A stretch of 6,033 nucleotides of DNA from positions 1 through 6,033 of the forward strand of contig JASHTD010000561.1 in the NCBI GenBank assembly GCA_030040725.1. The letters run 5' to 3'. The stretch is from Candidatus Sulfotelmatobacter sp. (GTDB lineage: Bacteria > Acidobacteriota > Terriglobia > Terriglobales > Acidobacteriaceae). Under the pieces are notes generated by a model, which worked only from the letters and a program-made list of their open reading frames with translations, searched no databases and was not told the DNA's origin. This document shows, piece after piece, positions 1 through 5,836 of the stretch. Every line of letters starts with the position of its first letter. Within the stretch, counting starts at the first letter, position 1. Position numbers and translations under genes: made by a program.

Positions 1-1
1 T

Positions 2-157
2 ATTGCTGCAGGCGAAGAGCTGCTCTGGGACTACAACCTTTACGACGATGAAGCGCCTGCGCCCTGCCACTGCGGATCGCCCAAGTGCCGCGGCACCATG
101 TATTCCCGCGAATGGATAAGGAAAATGCGACGGCGCGCAAATCGGCAAAGGCCCTAG
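2..157 (+). CDS. SET-domain protein-lysine methyltransferase, C-terminal end (partial, 5' end off the window)
   Basis: This is the last 51 codons of a gene that enters from the left, ending at TAG 155-157. The visible peptide begins IAAGEELLWDYNLYDD, which matches the end of a SET domain: a GEEL turn followed by the W/T-DYN motif that helps form the S-adenosylmethionine and lysine pocket. A post-SET cysteine cluster follows, CHCGSPKCRGTM; in this family such cysteines, together with one from the SET core, bind a zinc ion and complete the substrate channel. The tail is very basic (KMRRRANRQ). SET proteins transfer methyl groups from SAM to protein lysines. Bacterial members are usually short, stand-alone enzymes with unknown targets, so the substrate cannot be named here. 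The gene converges on, and overlaps by three bases, the minus-strand gene at 154-840. The family call is firm; the N-terminal part is not visible. Confidence 0.88.
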   Translation: MAAGEELLWDYNLYDDEAPAPCHCGSPKCRGTMYSREWIRKMRRRANRQRP

Positions 158-840
158 CTTGAGCCTGCCGTTGCGCTGCGGGTCGCTCCCGAGGCGAGAG
201 GATTAGAATCCGTTCCCCGGCTGTCCTGGATATTGGCGGTTACGTCAAAGGCAAACTCGCGGCGGCGCTCGGGGCCTTTGCGCTCGACGACGCGTACGCG
301 CCGAGTCGGCATGGTGCTCGGTTCGAGGGTGACGATGCGGCCGTTACGCACCTGGATTTGCGAACGGAACCAGTCGGTTCGAAACATGCGTCCCGCGGCG
401 TAGAAGGTCATGCAGGCAGCGATTGGGCCTTCAAAGTTTTTGTCCGTGCAGGCGATGATGCGGCGGCCCATTTCCTGCGTCCACGTGCTGCCGCCAACCA
501 GCGGGTCGTTCAACCGGCAGCGTTCGAAAGGGACGGCGTGGGTGAGCTTGCGGAACTGCAAGAGCTGTAAAAGAACCGACGTTTTGGCCAGGTTGGTGAC
601 GACCACTCTGGCCTCGGTTTCCGAAACGCGCTCGAGCTTGATGTGCAGGTCTGGGGTCCACTCCCGTTCGAACTCTTCCCGGGCGAGCGCGAGGCCCTTG
701 TCGGTCGCTTCGACGTAGCGCAAGGTCGCACGCGCGAGGACGATGCTGAAAAAGGTCGTCATGACCGTCGCGATGACTGGGATGTAGCTGATCAGCGTGT
801 TCAGGGGAACGTAAAGCTGATGGACAACCTGCGCGTGCAT
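154..840 (-). CDS. Hypothetical protein with one N-terminal membrane helix
   Basis: I do not recognise a family for this 228-residue protein. I chose the ATG at 838-840 because a strong Shine-Dalgarno GAGGAG lies seven bases upstream. The frame stays open to a TTG at 999, but that extension has no ribosome site and an unlikely, Arg/Pro-rich composition. Residues about 14-38 form a hydrophobic helix (ISYIPVIATVMTTFFSIVLA). A charged, probably helical linker follows (residues 41-61, rich in Glu, Arg and Ala). After that comes a segment beginning WTPDLHIKLERV that alternates polar and hydrophobic residues like a small beta-sandwich (about 61-175). The C-terminal 40 residues are polar and look disordered. 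The likely picture is a membrane-anchored protein with one soluble domain, but which side of the membrane it faces is unclear. Its stop codon interlocks with that of the convergent SET gene. The upstream amidotransferase homologue is on the same strand, 198 bases away. Confidence 0.8.
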   Translation of the reverse strand: MHAQVVHQLYVPLNTLISYIPVIATVMTTFFSIVLARATLRYVEATDKGLALAREEFEREWTPDLHIKLERVSETEARVVVTNLAKTSVLLQLLQFRKLTHAVPFERCRLNDPLVGGSTWTQEMGRRIIACTDKNFEGPIAACMTFYAAGRMFRTDWFRSQIQVRNGRIVTLEPSTMPTRRVRVVERKGPERRREFAFDVTANIQDSRGTDSNPLASGATRSATAGSS

Positions 841-847
841 CAGGTGG

Positions 848-853
848 CTCCTC
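848..853 (-). promoter_or_regulatory. Ribosome binding site that fixes the start at 840
   Basis: Read on the minus strand this is GAGGAG, seven bases before the ATG at 838-840. It is the clearest Shine-Dalgarno sequence in the window, and it decides the start against the longer frame that opens at 999. Confidence 0.75.
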
Positions 854-1038
854 GCTGCGCCTGAACCATTTGCTCTGTCATTTGGGATAAGGTGGCGCAA
901 CCAATCCCTGACCAGATCCCGTCTCGCGGGTTCCGGGAAGTCTAGCGGAGTGGAACGGCAAGAGTAGATGCGCATGGTGTAGTGGCGATCGTTGCGCAAA
1001 GGGCAGGGACTTTGGTAACTGGGAAGTTGGCCGAGGGA

Positions 1039-1824
1039 TTACTCCAACACGCTGTCGTCGAGCTTTTTTCGGCCCCAGTCGGCTGCGGCCTGAACGAAGG
1101 CTAAAACAACAGGGTGCGGCTTCTTCTCAGTGGAAGAAAGCTGCGGCTGAAATAGCGTCGCGACGAAGAACCGGTGCGTGGGCGACTCGATGGCGCGAAT
1201 CTCGCCCTGCGCTCCGCGGGCGACCACGGGAAATCCTGCTTCCATCGCGGCCCATTCGTATTCAGGATTGACCTCGAAATTGCAAAAGAATTCCTCGCTC
1301 ACCACGTCTTTATCTTTGCCGTAAAACGATTGCAGATAAGAACCAGGACGCAGGCGAATCTCTGGAACCATGCCGGAGAGCTTGGGCGCATTCCCTTTGC
1401 GGTCAGGCACAGCGCAGGCAACGGGGTAGATAACGACGTTTTTCGATCCGGAATTATTTTCGGCGCTGTCGGCGTCCGCAATGCCCAGCACATTGCGAGC
1501 GAATTCGATCAGAGCATACTGAAAACCGGCGCAGGTGCCAAGATATGGCCAGTCGCGGCGGCGAGCGAACTCGATGCCCTTGAGCATGCCATCAAAGCTT
1601 TTGAACGGGCTGCCGGGTGCACCCCACAGGCCGTCGAAGCTTTCGAGAATTTTTTCTGAGTCTGGAAGGGTAAGGGATGGAGTTGGAATCCACTCCGATT
1701 CTATTTTCAGATCAAGCTTGCGGGCAGCATGCTGCAAAGAATCCGGCGTGGCGTGATGGGAACGGGACTCCTTATTGAAGTCTCCCAGGATTCCAATGCG
1801 AACGGCATTGCTCACGCGACTCAT
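1039..1824 (-). CDS. CTP synthase C-terminal-like class I glutamine amidotransferase homologue, probably without glutaminase activity
   Basis: This 261-residue protein resembles the glutaminase half of CTP synthase without its synthetase half. The N-terminus RIGILGDFNKES (9-20) and the segment ATPDSLQHAA match the start of that domain. LWGAPGSPF (67-74) corresponds to the oxyanion-loop region. LGTCAGFQ (95-102) is the nucleophile elbow with Cys98, and IEFARNVLGI just after it is a CTP synthase hallmark. FEVNPEYE (183-190) matches the RYEVNP region, but the preceding ERHRHR-type stretch is replaced by EEFFCN. Near the end, where amidotransferases carry the catalytic His and Glu in FHPE, this protein has FQPQ (225-228, codons CAG CCG CAG). 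It keeps the fold and the Cys but lacks the normal triad, so ammonia release from glutamine is doubtful. I recall a family named CTP synthase C-terminal region-related (seleno)protein that fits; here the Cys98 codon is TGC, not TGA. The ATG at 1822-1824 is the best start because homology begins eight residues later, but no clear ribosome site precedes it. Confidence 0.85.
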   Translation of the reverse strand: MSRVSNAVRIGILGDFNKESRSHHATPDSLQHAARKLDLKIESEWIPTPSLTLPDSEKILESFDGLWGAPGSPFKSFDGMLKGIEFARRRDWPYLGTCAGFQYALIEFARNVLGIADADSAENNSGSKNVVIYPVACAVPDRKGNAPKLSGMVPEIRLRPGSYLQSFYGKDKDVVSEEFFCNFEVNPEYEWAAMEAGFPVVARGAQGEIRAIESPTHRFFVATLFQPQLSSTEKKPHPVVLAFVQAAADWGRKKLDDSVLE

Positions 1825-2001
1825 TGTACTAAACCGAACACTCGCGGCCAGTGCGGTTGTTGAGAAAGGGATTAGAAGGCTGGTGCTGGCAGGTCCAGAT
1901 CGGAATGAAAACAGTCGTGGCTGCACCCCGCCACGGGGACTACCTCTGAATCCATGCGCAAAAAACGCAATCCACCACAGGACGAGAAGAAGGAGTTTTA
2001 A

Positions 2002-2020
2002 TCAAAGTTAATATCTTTGA
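2002..2020. promoter_or_regulatory. AT-rich inverted repeat upstream of the amidotransferase homologue (possible operator)
   Basis: TCAAAG and CTTTGA form a perfect 6-bp inverted repeat around a 7-base spacer (TTAATAT), inside a short AT-rich patch of an otherwise GC-rich region. It lies about 180 bases upstream of the gene at 1039-1824 and 60 bases past the end of the DUF1648 gene. No T-run follows it on either strand, so it does not look like a terminator. It could be a protein-binding site or chance. Confidence 0.25.
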
Positions 2021-2083
2021 GTGCGAGATGGCAATTTCTCAACACCTATCCCGCGTAGGTCCCATGTCCACGTTAGGTCCGGA

Positions 2084-2497
2084 TCACGCCTCTTTAAGCA
2101 TCCTTCTCCAGAAGAAACCCACGGTGATGGCGACGACTCCCAAGCTCACCGGCAGGAAAGCGGCGCTGAGCCCGGAACTACGACCTAGCGCAATTTGCAC
2201 AGTTGTAAGCATCAGCCACGCAAAGATCCACAAAACTTCTGCTTTTAACCAGCCCACCACAGCCGTACCAAGCGGCATTAAACGCGCTTGGTTTTCTTCT
2301 GTCAGTTTGACCGGATAGTTGAACACTCTTGGAAAGCGGCTGACGAATGTCAATCCAACATACAAAACAGTTGCGATCACGGGTAAAGCCAAGAGGCTGG
2401 ATTTTGGCCCAAAGCTGTCGGGCGGTCCCGAGAGGCCGAAGTGTGTCGGAACGCGAGCGGGCAGTTGCGTCCATGAGAAAGACAGGGAACCAATCAC
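2084..2497 (-). CDS. DUF1648-type small membrane protein (5' end uncertain)
   Basis: This encodes a 137-residue membrane protein when read from the GTG at 2495-2497. The opening LPARVPTHFGLSGPPDSFGPK (residues 12-32) carries the hallmark of DUF1648: Pro-x-x-Pro-x-His-Phe-x-x-x-Gly followed by a Gly-x-Lys turn, normally just after the first membrane helix. Further hydrophobic helices lie at about 34-52, 84-103 and 111-130, and the C-terminus is short and basic (WRRMLKEA). DUF1648 also occurs in SdpI, the Bacillus immunity protein, but no toxin gene is visible here and this role is not implied. The GTG start cuts into the first helix. Thirteen further upstream codons (2498-2536) continue the hydrophobic frame until a TGA at 2537-2539, which directly follows an ATG. 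The true start may therefore be a rare codon, or the 5' end may be damaged. No good ribosome site precedes the GTG. The gene is 277 bases downstream of the GIDE gene. Confidence 0.75.
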   Translation of the reverse strand: MIGSLSFSWTQLPARVPTHFGLSGPPDSFGPKSSLLALPVIATVLYVGLTFVSRFPRVFNYPVKLTEENQARLMPLGTAVVGWLKAEVLWIFAWLMLTTVQIALGRSSGLSAAFLPVSLGVVAITVGFFWRRMLKEA

Positions 2498-2724
2498 AAC
2501 GGCTAGCCCGACGATCGCAAGTGATTCCCGTATAACTCACATTGTGAATGGCGACTCCAAGCTTGCCACGTAGCAATATAAACCTGGGGAGCATGAAGAG
2601 TCTGTGATTACTGTCGATACCAGCCCAACTCGCAGCCAATCCGTCCAGGGCAGAATTATCAGCGAAACCCCGGTCGTGTTGTCCCTGGTTCCGGGTGATT
2701 GGCGCGTCAATTCAAGCCCGCAGG

Positions 2725-2748
2725 GTCTTAGGGTAGATGGAATAAGAC
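2725..2748. repeat. Short inverted repeat downstream of the GIDE gene
   Basis: GTCTTA and TAAGAC form a 6-bp perfect inverted repeat with a 12-base loop, about 27 bases past the stop of the minus-strand gene at 2775-4046. No U-tract follows on the minus strand, so it is at best a weak hairpin and not a canonical terminator. Nothing else stands out in the gap at 2498-2774. Confidence 0.2.
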
Positions 2749-2774
2749 GGCTTCTCGCGGAACGGATAAGCTTT

Positions 2775-4046
2775 CTAGAACCAGTGGGTCATGTTGTGCA
2801 GAGCGTAAAGACAAAGAATGGTAAGGGCCGGTCCGCCCCAGATCATCAGTGTGCACTTCCAGCCAAGCGACCGGGCGATATCGCGCTGGCTCCGCCACGA
2901 GATGATGAAATTAGGATTGTTTTTTCCTTTCATCAACACGACGCGGGGATGGTGCTCGAAACCTTCCGGCGAAGCCGCAGCTTGCGCAGCCTGAGAGTTT
3001 TCTATGCCGGACAATGCTACTCCGTTGGCATCAGATTTTCGGACGATCGGGTCTGGCGCAATCCTGGCCGCGGCCCAGGCTGCCGGATTTGTGATTCCTG
3101 CCTTCGTCAGCGCAGCCGCTACTTTTTGTTGCTGGGTCATTTCGGTTCCTTCGAATGATGCCCCCGGCGGCGAAAGATTGATCACCTGCTGGGACTGAGC
3201 CAGTTTAGCCTGGTCCAACCTAGCCTGGCCCAGCTTAGACTGATCCGGGTTCGAACCACCGGTCCCCGGTTTGCTCAGGACTGCTTGCATCAGGCGTTCA
3301 TCCTCTGGCTGGCGTTTGTTGGCCAGGCTGAAGAAGGACGATTTTCCAAAGTTGCCGCTGCTTCCCATCGACGACAACGATAGACCTCCGAAGGCAAATG
3401 AGAGATTACCGCTGCTGACGGACGATATTGGCTCAACGTCTCGGATCGGTTGCGGCGTGACCTCGAGGCCAGGATTCTCGTCCAGCGTTCCCAGGACAAA
3501 CAATGCATTCTTAGGTTTGACGCAAAACTCTTCGACTTTAATTTTGTTGCGTGTGCTGATGCCGTAGCGGAGAAGAAAATTGTGCACGTTGGGAGGGGCT
3601 TCTTCCTTGGTGGTAAAGAAGCCGTCGCAGAATTCCTGCTGGAAATCGCGGTGCAGTTCCAGTTCCGCGCCACGCGGGTCAACCATGACCTTGCCTGTGT
3701 TGTCGTCCAGAAAGAAAGGCACGTGCGTGCATTCGGCCGCAATTTTCACCCATTGATTGTTCTTACCACGGCGTTTCCACTCCCAGACCACGGTGCGATG
3801 GTAATAGCAGGGGCGCTCCGTGATAGGCGCAATCACGGTGTAAGGTCCAACTGCAAGCCCATTGATTTCCACCATTCCGAGAGCCGCGCTCCGTACCTTG
3901 GAGACCGGCGTATCGAGGATGAGGTGCCGCTTCTGCAGAAGAAGGAACCCCTTGTAGAAAATATACAGTCCGGCGAAGACTCCCACGACGCACCAGGCGA
4001 TCGGCCGCGAGTCGGAAGAGCGAAGCCACAAGCCGGGAAAGAACAT
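2775..4046 (-). CDS. GIDE-domain membrane protein (bacterial relative of the E3 ligase MULAN/MAPL, without RING)
   Basis: Read from the ATG at 4044-4046 this is 423 residues. The frame also has TTG codons at 4058 and 4073, so the start is uncertain. A membrane helix lies near the N-terminus (about residues 16-38, IAWCVVGVFAGLYIFYKGFL). It is followed by a GIDE-type domain beginning DTPVSKVRSAALGMVEING (about 45-63) and including APITERPCYYHRTVVWEW and VPFFLDDNTGKVMVDPRGA, ending near residue 190. The usual signature is visible: SK-RS-A-G-VE-G, then P-T--PC-Y, then F-V-D--G-V-VDP--A. A long low-complexity segment follows (about 205-360, Ser/Gly-rich, then Gln/Ala-rich), and a second helix lies near the C-terminus (about 399-417). 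In mitochondrial MULAN the domain sits between two membrane helices and a RING follows; here the two-helix layout is kept but there is no RING, so ubiquitin ligase activity is not implied. The function of bacterial members is not established. No clear ribosome site was found for any start. Confidence 0.82.
   Translation of the reverse strand: MFFPGLWLRSSDSRPIAWCVVGVFAGLYIFYKGFLLLQKRHLILDTPVSKVRSAALGMVEINGLAVGPYTVIAPITERPCYYHRTVVWEWKRRGKNNQWVKIAAECTHVPFFLDDNTGKVMVDPRGAELELHRDFQQEFCDGFFTTKEEAPPNVHNFLLRYGISTRNKIKVEEFCVKPKNALFVLGTLDENPGLEVTPQPIRDVEPISSVSSGNLSFAFGGLSLSSMGSSGNFGKSSFFSLANKRQPEDERLMQAVLSKPGTGGSNPDQSKLGQARLDQAKLAQSQQVINLSPPGASFEGTEMTQQQKVAAALTKAGITNPAAWAAARIAPDPIVRKSDANGVALSGIENSQAAQAAASPEGFEHHPRVVLMKGKNNPNFIISWRSQRDIARSLGWKCTLMIWGGPALTILCLYALHNMTHWF
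3186..3245 (-). repeat. In-frame 15-bp degenerate tandem repeat (pentapeptide D-Q-A/S-K-L) in the GIDE gene
   Basis: On the minus strand, four consecutive 15-base units encode DQSKL, GQARL, DQAKL and AQSQQ. The first three are clearly related in DNA as well as protein; the fourth has decayed. The repeat lies in the low-complexity insert between the GIDE domain and the C-terminal helix, and probably arose by slippage. The Gln/Lys/Leu pattern could form a short amphipathic helix. Confidence 0.7.
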
Positions 4047-4049
4047 GTC

Positions 4050-4073
4050 GCAGATCAATGTATTGCAGATCAA
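4050..4073 (-). repeat. Direct repeat TTGATCTGC at the 5' end of the GIDE gene
   Basis: The nine bases TTGATCTGC occur twice on the minus strand, at 4065-4073 and 4050-4058, exactly 15 bases apart. In the gene's frame both would read (L/M)-I-C. The copies overlap the two alternative TTG starts and lie just upstream of the ATG at 4046, so whether they are translated depends on the true start. Confidence 0.6.
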
Positions 4074-4095
4074 GGGTCAGTCCGCCGCCTGGAAT

Positions 4096-4101
4096 TTTAT
4101 A
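4096..4101 (-). promoter_or_regulatory. Possible -10 box for the GIDE gene
   Basis: TATAAA on the minus strand, within GTGTATAAAATT, is the best -10-like hexamer in the gap between the permease and the GIDE gene. It would place transcription start near 4088, with a leader of about 40 bases to the ATG at 4046 or about 15 to the TTG at 4073. No recognisable -35 box lies at the usual distance. Confidence 0.3.
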
Positions 4102-4223
4102 CACCCGCCATTGAGGCTAGCGGAGCCGCGCAGTCGGCGGCAGCGGAAAATGACGGCGAGGCTTACGTTAGTAATTGGATCGCTTTTCGAGGTTGTCCCG
4201 AGTTCATGAGAAAAATAAAAGTC

Positions 4224-5615
4224 TCATTGCGCTTCCCCCGGTTCGTCCAAACGAGATCTCCCTTGCTTCAGTAGGAGATAAGCGCCCGAGAGCACAACGA
4301 AGAAGACAAATCCGCCGATCTCATTGGCGTGCGACGCGCACAGAGTGTGAATGACCGCGATCGTAGCCATTACGAAACCGGCGATCGAGCCCCAGATTCC
4401 GAGCCGCGAACGCATGGGCAGGTTGGCGACTTGTTGCTGTGTAAGCCGGCTACGAAAGCTGATATGCGCGGCAAGGGAAACGACCCAGGAAAAAATCAGT
4501 CCTGAAAACGCAGCGCCCATGATGTAAACGAAGGCGTTTCCCGGCGCCCATTTTTCGATAATGAGCGCAGTGACAATCCCATAAGAAGAAACCAAAAGAG
4601 CGAGGCGCGGCGAACCCGCTGCGTTCAGCTTTCCCATCGCCGCTGGCGCCCACCCGGTGCGGCCCATCGAAAAGAGGAGGCGTGAGGCCACATAGAGTTT
4701 TGCATTCGCGCCCGAGAGCGCTGCCGTGAGAACGACGAAATTCATAAAGTAAGCCGCTGCCGGAACTCTGGCGAGACGCAATACAGAAACGAACGGACTC
4801 TCGCTGACTCCCGCGTGGTTCCACGGCATCACCCCAACCAGAACCACGATGGCGCCGAGATAGACGCTCGCGAGCATGAAGATCGTGAGGCGAGTGGCGC
4901 GGGGGATGTTTCTCGAAGAGCCTGCCTCGCCGGTTGTAACCGCAAGCATCTCGACTCCGCCGAACGCATAAATCGCCCAGAAAACCGCCAACAGCGGAGC
5001 GACTGAACCTTTGGGCAGAAATCCACCGTGGGCTGTGTATTGCGGGGGTACGCGGCCGGCCAATAGTAGAGCGCTGCCAGCGAGAATAAACACCACGATC
5101 GTCGCAAACTTGATCATAGAAAACCAGAACTCGAAGCGGCCGAACGAGCCTACATCGCGCAGGTTCACGATCAACAAAAGTGCGGAAAAGACCAGGATCC
5201 ACACTTCTGCGGGCACGGCCGGGAACCAGTACGCCATATACGTCGCTGAAGCAACCAGCTCGGCTCCGATCGAAAACGCGATCGCCGCCCAATAGGCTGC
5301 TCGGCAAAGAAAGCCGAGATACGGGCTCAGATAGAGTTCACCGTAAAGGCCGAACGACCCGGCCGACGGGTGGGTGGAGGCGAGTTCGCCCAGGGCCATG
5401 GCGACGGTATAGGCAATAAAAGCCGCGACGATATAGCTGATGATCACACCCGGTCCGGCCATCTCGAGCGCGGCGGCGGAGCCCAGAAGAAGTCCAGTGC
5501 CGATCGAACCGCCGACGGCCACCATGGTCATCTGTCCGGCGGTGAGCTGGTGGTGAAGTCCTCGTTCCGAGGATTCTTCTTGAATTGCTTCGCCAGGCAA
5601 TCCGTCGACAGGCAT
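4224..5615 (-). CDS. Amino acid permease, APC superfamily (AAT-type)
   Basis: This is a complete 463-residue transporter of normal length for the family (about 450-480), expected to have 12 membrane helices in the cytoplasmic membrane and to import amino acids with protons. The cytoplasmic N-terminus ends in LHHQLTAGQMTMVAVGGSIG. The helix-1 signature GSIGTGLLLGSA (about residues 36-47) forms the unwound substrate-binding segment of APC carriers. AGPGVIISY, then ALGELASTHPSAGSFGLYGE (about 74-93), then YLGFLCRAAYWAAI reproduce the helix 2-3 consensus of amino acid permeases. GGVEMLAVTTGEAGSSRNIPRA is the conserved helix-6 and loop region. The C-terminus is short and polar (SRLDEPGEAQ). The substrate cannot be decided from sequence alone; GABA, asparagine, proline and aromatic carriers all share these motifs. 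I chose the ATG at 5613-5615. A TTG five codons upstream (5628-5630) is possible, and neither has a clear ribosome site. The gene is divergent from the TPR gene and followed 177 bases later by the GIDE gene. Confidence 0.93.
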   Translation of the reverse strand: MPVDGLPGEAIQEESSERGLHHQLTAGQMTMVAVGGSIGTGLLLGSAAALEMAGPGVIISYIVAAFIAYTVAMALGELASTHPSAGSFGLYGELYLSPYLGFLCRAAYWAAIAFSIGAELVASATYMAYWFPAVPAEVWILVFSALLLIVNLRDVGSFGRFEFWFSMIKFATIVVFILAGSALLLAGRVPPQYTAHGGFLPKGSVAPLLAVFWAIYAFGGVEMLAVTTGEAGSSRNIPRATRLTIFMLASVYLGAIVVLVGVMPWNHAGVSESPFVSVLRLARVPAAAYFMNFVVLTAALSGANAKLYVASRLLFSMGRTGWAPAAMGKLNAAGSPRLALLVSSYGIVTALIIEKWAPGNAFVYIMGAAFSGLIFSWVVSLAAHISFRSRLTQQQVANLPMRSRLGIWGSIAGFVMATIAVIHTLCASHANEIGGFVFFVVLSGAYLLLKQGRSRLDEPGEAQ

Positions 5616-5661
5616 GCGGCACGATATCAAGATTTGTTGAACTGTTACCAGTGAGCGACAA

Positions 5662-5691
5662 CTTATTTTGCCGAAACGAGATAGATGTCAG
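5662..5691 (-). promoter_or_regulatory. Candidate sigma-70-like promoter for the amino acid permease
   Basis: On the minus strand CTGACA (5686-5691, five of six bases of TTGACA) is followed after 18 bases by AATAAG (5662-5667, four of six bases of TATAAT). Transcription would start near 5655 and leave a leader of about 40 bases before the ATG at 5615. A small imperfect palindrome, ACTG-TTAC-CAGT, lies in that leader at 5641-5652 and could be a binding site or chance. Position is favourable but the match is modest. Confidence 0.35.
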
Positions 5692-5836
5692 CTCTCTTTT
5701 TACCGCATTGCCGGCTCCAGATGGCCGAGACGAGGCGGCTGAAATGACTTTCGTAATAGCGGCGGGTCCTTACCGATTGCTGGGCTCTCGAGCGGCTCCT
5801 AGAATCGAAGGAGCAGTAGTCTGCCTGAAACCGATC

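Noticed and set aside
841..999. N-terminal extension of the 154-840 gene to a TTG at 999 or an ATG at 975
   Set aside because: Neither codon has a ribosome site, and the added residues are Arg/Pro-rich with no pattern. The ATG at 840 has a strong, well-spaced GAGGAG.
1825..1926. 34-residue extension of the amidotransferase homologue, Ser/Thr-rich and resembling a signal peptide
   Set aside because: The homologous domain begins only eight residues after the ATG at 1824. A secreted form would be unexpected for this cytoplasmic family, and the upstream codons look like open intergenic sequence.
2178..2639. Minus-strand frame of about 153 codons overlapping the DUF1648 gene
   Set aside because: It overlaps a frame with a real family motif and membrane pattern and has an incoherent composition itself. 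It is a shadow.
2590..2640. Possible tRNA remnant in the gap before the DUF1648 gene
   Set aside because: The antisense reading AGIDSNH recalls spurious frames over tRNA T-arms, but the DNA lacks a GTTC T-loop core and any cloverleaf pairing.
2604..3158. Plus-strand frame of about 184 codons antisense to the GIDE gene
   Set aside because: Most of it lies opposite the C-terminal coding region of the GIDE protein. It has no recognisable motif and no ribosome site.
4190..4223. Rho-independent terminator after the permease stop (TTTTATTTTTC on the minus strand)
   Set aside because: The T-rich run is present, but I could not find a convincing GC-rich hairpin directly before it.
3450..4274. Plus-strand frame of about 274 codons
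   Set aside because: It is exactly antisense to the GIDE domain coding region and the permease 3' end, with no family resemblance. It is a shadow produced by GC-rich codon bias.
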